A stretch of 7,568 nt of DNA from Nitrospira sp. GTDB taxonomy: Bacteria; Nitrospirota; Nitrospiria; Nitrospirales; Nitrospiraceae. The translations under genes were made by a program, and so were the position numbers. Every line of letters starts with the position of its first letter. The stretch's first letter is position 1. Location of the stretch: contig JAOUEB010000055.1 in NCBI GenBank assembly GCA_029858925.1, positions 1 through 7,568 on the forward strand, read 5' to 3'. The notes beneath the pieces were generated by a model. It was not told where the DNA came from. It did not search any database and saw nothing but the letters and a program-made list of their open reading frames with translations. Of this stretch, positions 5,159-7,568 are shown piece by piece.

Positions 5159-5203
5159 AGGAAGGAAGGAAGGAAGGAAGGAAGGAAGGAAGGAAGGAAG
5201 GAA
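5159..5203. repeat. (AGGA)11 tetranucleotide microsatellite
   Basis: Eleven uninterrupted AGGA units plus one base run from 5159 to 5203, and 5204 is also a purine, giving a 46-nt all-purine strand. It lies between the stop of the PilZ gene (5212) and the candidate promoter of the 79-residue gene, outside any gene I accept. Tetranucleotide tracts of this length change copy number by slipped-strand mispairing and can act as phase-variation switches. Homopurine mirror repeats can also adopt triplex structures. The remaining parts of the 5001-5211 gap hold only the promoter candidate and the hairpin listed separately. Confidence 0.97.
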
Positions 5204-5211
5204 ACGGCTCG

Positions 5212-5556
5212 CTATCCATCGCGCTGGTTCAGCATGTCTTGCAGTTGCTGCTTCGCGTCGCCTTGAAATCGAACGAACTCGATACCATACCGGTCCCCCT
5301 GCTTCCAGCGAACGATGGCGAGCGCGATGACGATCGGCGGACGCGCGCCGGACGTTTGCAGCAGCAGATGGAGGTTCGCGCCGATTGGAAGGGGAACAAG
5401 GCTCTCGATCTCGCCGCCTGAGATGGTGAGATTGTTCAAGAGCCCCTCACCAGAGATCTGTTCTCCGGAAAAGGAGACGGCATAGTCGACAGGCACTCGT
5501 GAACGGGATCGTGGTTGCATGTCCGCTCTGTCCCCTTTCTGTAAACGGCTCAGCAC
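5212..5556 (-). CDS. PilZ-domain protein, putative cyclic-di-GMP receptor
   Basis: A single-domain PilZ protein of 114 residues. The c-di-GMP-binding signatures are recognisable: RSRSR at 16-20 gives the RxxxR arginines, and NLTISG at 42-47 stands for the (D/N)xSxxG motif with threonine in place of serine. The beta-barrel follows (LHLLLQT, IVIALAIVRWKQ, RYGIEFVRF), ending in a helix DAKQQLQDMLNQR. Such proteins bind c-di-GMP and pass the signal to motility, polysaccharide or other machinery by contact. The start used is GTG at 5556, with AGGA seven bases upstream and 18 nt behind the purF stop. An ATG at 5520 (102 residues, starting MQPRSRSR) retains the whole domain and is nearly as likely. 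Probably co-transcribed with purL and purF. Confidence 0.9.
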   Translation of the reverse strand: MLSRLQKGDRADMQPRSRSRVPVDYAVSFSGEQISGEGLLNNLTISGGEIESLVPLPIGANLHLLLQTSGARPPIVIALAIVRWKQGDRYGIEFVRFQGDAKQQLQDMLNQRDG

Positions 5557-5574
5557 CGGCTTGTCCTTGCCCGC

Positions 5575-7047
5575 TCAGGGCGCCGGTTCGAACAGACCCA
5601 ATTGCAGTTCTTCCGCGCGAGTGAATGGAATGGGATAGCGTTCGGTAAAACACGCGCTGCAGTACTGAGTGGGAGTTCCGGGCGCAGCCTTGAGCATCCC
5701 ATCGAGGCTGAGGTAGGCCAAACTGTCCGCCGTGATGTACTTGCGGATTTCTTCCCCCGAATGGTCGGATGCGATGAGTTCCTTCTTTGTCGGAGTATCG
5801 ATCCCGTAGAAGCAGGGCGAGATGATCGGCGGCGAACTGATCCGCATATGGACTTCCTTCGCCCCGGCTTGGCGAATCATCTTGACGATCTTCCGGCTGG
5901 TCGTTCCACGGACCAGTGAATCGTCCACCACCACGACCCGCTTCCCACGCAAGACTTCGGACACCGCGTTCAGCTTCACCTTGACGCCGAAGTGGCGAAT
6001 CGACTGTTCCGGCTCGATGAATGTCCGTCCGACATAATGGTTGCGGATCAGCCCGGTCTCGAACTGAATGCCGCCTCCTTCTGCATAGCCCAGCGCGGCG
6101 GGCACGCCGGAATCCGGGACGGGAATGACGATATCCGCCGGCACCCAAGACTCCGCCGCCAGCTGCCGGCCCAATGCCTTGCGCGTCGCATAGACGGCAT
6201 TGGCGCCGTAAATCCGGCTGTCAGGACGAGCGAAATACACGTACTCGAAAATGCACATGGCCGGATCCGCCTTGGGAAACGGCCGATGGCTGTCTACCCC
6301 CTGATCGCTGATCACGACCAGCTCACCTGGCTCGATTTCACGAACATATTCCGCGTCGAGCAAATCAAACGCGCACGTTTCTGACGCCACGACCCAGCTG
6401 CTGCGCACGCGCCCAAGACACAGCGGGCGCAATCCGTACGGGTCGCGCGCGGCAATCAGGCCCTTATCCGTCATCAGGACGACGGAAAACGCCCCGCGCA
6501 CCCGATTGAGCGCATCCATCACACGGGCGAGAGGGGAATTGGCTTTGGAGTGCGCGATCAGATGGATAATGACTTCGCTGTCCGACGTGGACTGGAAAAT
6601 CGCCCCATAGGCCTCCAACTCGTTGCGGAGCATCTGGGCATTGATCAGATTGCCGTTGTGCGCCAAGGCCAGGTTGCCGAGCGCAAAGTTCACAATCAGC
6701 GGCTGAACATTCTTCAGATCGTTGCCCCCGGACGTGGAATAGCGATTGTGACCGATGGCCATATGGCCCGGCAGTTTCTCCAGCGACGACCGATCGTAGA
6801 TATCGGCGACGAGCCCCATCCCCTTCTGCACGAAGAATTGGTCTCCATCCCCCGACACGATGCCGGAAGCTTCTTGCCCGCGATGCTGGAGCGCATAGAG
6901 CCCGAGATAGGTGAGATTGGCAGCCTCTTCATGGCCGAAGATGCCAAAGACCGCGCATTCGTCGTGAAACTTATCCGGCATGATAAGCGGTGAGGGATGC
7001 GGGCTGAGGAGTGAGGAGACGGACTGATTGTGTTGTTCCTGACTCAT
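5575..7047 (-). CDS. purF: Amidophosphoribosyltransferase (glutamine PRPP amidotransferase)
   Basis: PurF makes 5-phosphoribosylamine from PRPP and glutamine, the committed step of de novo purine synthesis (EC 2.4.2.14), in the cytoplasm. The 490-residue frame has the N-terminal Ntn glutaminase domain with the nucleophile in [11 protein letters not shown] (Cys31), then [11 protein letters not shown] (53-63), GHNRYSTSG (99-107) and LAHNGNL (128-134). The phosphoribosyltransferase domain carries [13 protein letters not shown] (310-322) and the PRPP loop [14 protein letters not shown] (371-384). Cys265, Cys412, Cys463 and Cys466 fit the four iron-sulfur ligands of the B. subtilis type. Maturation would remove the residues before Cys31. 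The ATG at 7047 has AAGGGG nine bases upstream; an ATG at 6981 would leave an 8-residue propeptide but lacks a good ribosome site. It follows purL by 27 nt and precedes the PilZ gene by 18 nt. Confidence 0.97.
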   Translation of the reverse strand: MSQEQHNQSVSSLLSPHPSPLIMPDKFHDECAVFGIFGHEEAANLTYLGLYALQHRGQEASGIVSGDGDQFFVQKGMGLVADIYDRSSLEKLPGHMAIGHNRYSTSGGNDLKNVQPLIVNFALGNLALAHNGNLINAQMLRNELEAYGAIFQSTSDSEVIIHLIAHSKANSPLARVMDALNRVRGAFSVVLMTDKGLIAARDPYGLRPLCLGRVRSSWVVASETCAFDLLDAEYVREIEPGELVVISDQGVDSHRPFPKADPAMCIFEYVYFARPDSRIYGANAVYATRKALGRQLAAESWVPADIVIPVPDSGVPAALGYAEGGGIQFETGLIRNHYVGRTFIEPEQSIRHFGVKVKLNAVSEVLRGKRVVVVDDSLVRGTTSRKIVKMIRQAGAKEVHMRISSPPIISPCFYGIDTPTKKELIASDHSGEEIRKYITADSLAYLSLDGMLKAAPGTPTQYCSACFTERYPIPFTRAEELQLGLFEPAP

Positions 7048-7048
7048 A

Positions 7049-7062
7049 CCCTCTAACCCCTT
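7049..7062 (-). promoter_or_regulatory. Ribosome binding region of purF
   Basis: Minus-strand AAGGGG (7062-7057) ends nine bases before the ATG at 7047, and a second purine block, GAGGG, lies almost against it. The first has acceptable spacing and supports the longer PurF start over the downstream ATG at 6981, where the preceding bases are pyrimidine-rich. The site is part of a GA-rich spacer that also contains the purL stop. Confidence 0.5.
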
Positions 7063-7074
7063 ACTCCTATCCCC

Positions 7075-7568
7075 TCACTCGTTCTTGAGCGTCCGTTCGA
7101 TCGACAAGGCCCACCGGTCATGGAGCGTAGACACGGACGCATCCACCATCGTGGCATCGCCTAGGCTAATCGTCAGTTGAGCACCCGTCACCGACCCGAT
7201 GACATCGGCCGGTACGCCCAGGCGTTTGGCCTGATCGAGAATCGCCGGCCGATGGGCCGGCTTGGCCGAGAGCACCACCCTGGACTGACTTTCGCCGAAA
7301 AGCACTGCGTCTTTTCGAATCCGGCCTGGGGCTAATCTTACCACAGCGCCCAGTTTCCGGTCCGGCCCTGAAATGCAGCTTTCCGTCAATGCCACAGCCA
7401 GCCCGCCGTCCGAACAGTCATGCGCAGATTGCACCAGCCCGCCTCGCACCAGCGCCAGCACGCACTCATGCAGCGCCTTCTCCTCGTCCAGGTTCAACAA
7501 GGGTGGCGATCCCTGCTCTCGAGCGTGAATAATTTTCAAATACTCCGATCCGCCCAAGTCTTCACGAG
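7075..7568 (-). CDS. purL: Phosphoribosylformylglycinamidine synthase subunit PurL, C-terminal part
   Basis: The frame is open to the right edge of the window, so only the last 163 residues are present. PurL converts FGAR to FGAM with ATP and ammonia supplied by PurQ (EC 6.3.5.3), the fourth step of purine synthesis. The visible part is the end of the second AIRS-type ATP-binding domain. LGGSEYLKIIH leads it, followed by EKALHECVLALVRGGLVQSAHDCSDGGLAVALTES, the family hallmark HDxSDGGLxxALxES. The usual closing elements are LFGESQSRVVLS and a small subdomain with IGSVTGAQLTI. The length fits the end of a roughly 740-residue small-type PurL. The stop TGA (7077-7075) is followed 27 nt later by purF. 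An internal start at 7557 suggested by the reading frame is only a TTG within the conserved domain and is not a real start. Confidence 0.96.
   Translation of the reverse strand, partial: REDLGGSEYLKIIHAREQGSPPLLNLDEEKALHECVLALVRGGLVQSAHDCSDGGLAVALTESCISGPDRKLGAVVRLAPGRIRKDAVLFGESQSRVVLSAKPAHRPAILDQAKRLGVPADVIGSVTGAQLTISLGDATMVDASVSTLHDRWALSIERTLKNE

Noticed and set aside
5159..5203. CRISPR array
   Set aside because: The unit is 4 bp with no spacers; it is a simple microsatellite.
5130..5330. Plus-strand frame with GRKE repeats across the AGGA tract, as a phase-variable gene
   Set aside because: No ribosome site, a GTG start, and most of its length is antisense to the PilZ gene. The peptide repeats are a by-product of the microsatellite.
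5447..6148. Minus-strand 233-codon frame
   Set aside because: Alternate frame inside purF and the PilZ gene; composition is typical of a shadow frame in GC-rich DNA.
1..7568. tRNA, rRNA or riboswitch (including a purine riboswitch near purL/purF)
   Set aside because: I found no cloverleaf, rRNA motif or purine-aptamer core. The 5' end of the pur genes lies outside the window, where such an element would sit.

Overview
The window reads as a stretch of a GC-rich bacterial chromosome. The gene content and style (a purL-purF pair followed by a PilZ gene, small orphan membrane proteins, TC/GA-rich spacers) remind me of Nitrospira and its relatives in Nitrospirota. That assignment is recollection and inference; nothing in the window proves it. 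Nearly all coding capacity is on the minus strand. The exceptions are the 3' end of a plus-strand gene at the left edge and a small plus-strand membrane-protein gene at 1438-1785.

Left part (1-1437): the tail of a possible peptidase-MA-like protein converges on a 304-residue exported or anchored protein with four PQQ-propeller-like repeats. The 146-bp strip between them (229-374) is a compact inverted-repeat element. Its 20-bp ends match at 17 positions and contain the stop codons of both flanking genes, and its interior holds two stem-loops, one of REP type. A divergent intergenic region follows, with a promoter placed so that the plus-strand membrane-protein mRNA would be leaderless.

Middle part (1438-5000): four minus-strand genes are chained by three 4-base stop/start overlaps (ATGA, ATGA, GTGA). 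In transcription order they encode a metallo-beta-lactamase-fold protein lacking the usual HxHxDH motif, a six-repeat TPR protein with an exact 40-residue period, a 145-residue protein of unknown family, and an SAM-dependent O-methyltransferase-type enzyme. The tight coupling suggests one functional unit whose job is unknown; it is the best candidate here for an undescribed system. A 79-residue orphan gene lies just upstream and may be co-transcribed. The methyltransferase gene ends 65 bp inside the oppositely directed membrane-protein gene.

Right part (5001-7568): a 211-bp intergenic region holds a 46-nt all-purine tract with 11 AGGA units, a plausible promoter for the 79-residue gene and a perfect 8-bp hairpin. 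Upstream of it, in minus-strand transcription order, are purL (5' end outside the window), purF (iron-sulfur type glutamine PRPP amidotransferase) and a PilZ-domain gene. The spacing is close enough for one operon, linking de novo purine synthesis with a putative cyclic-di-GMP-binding protein.
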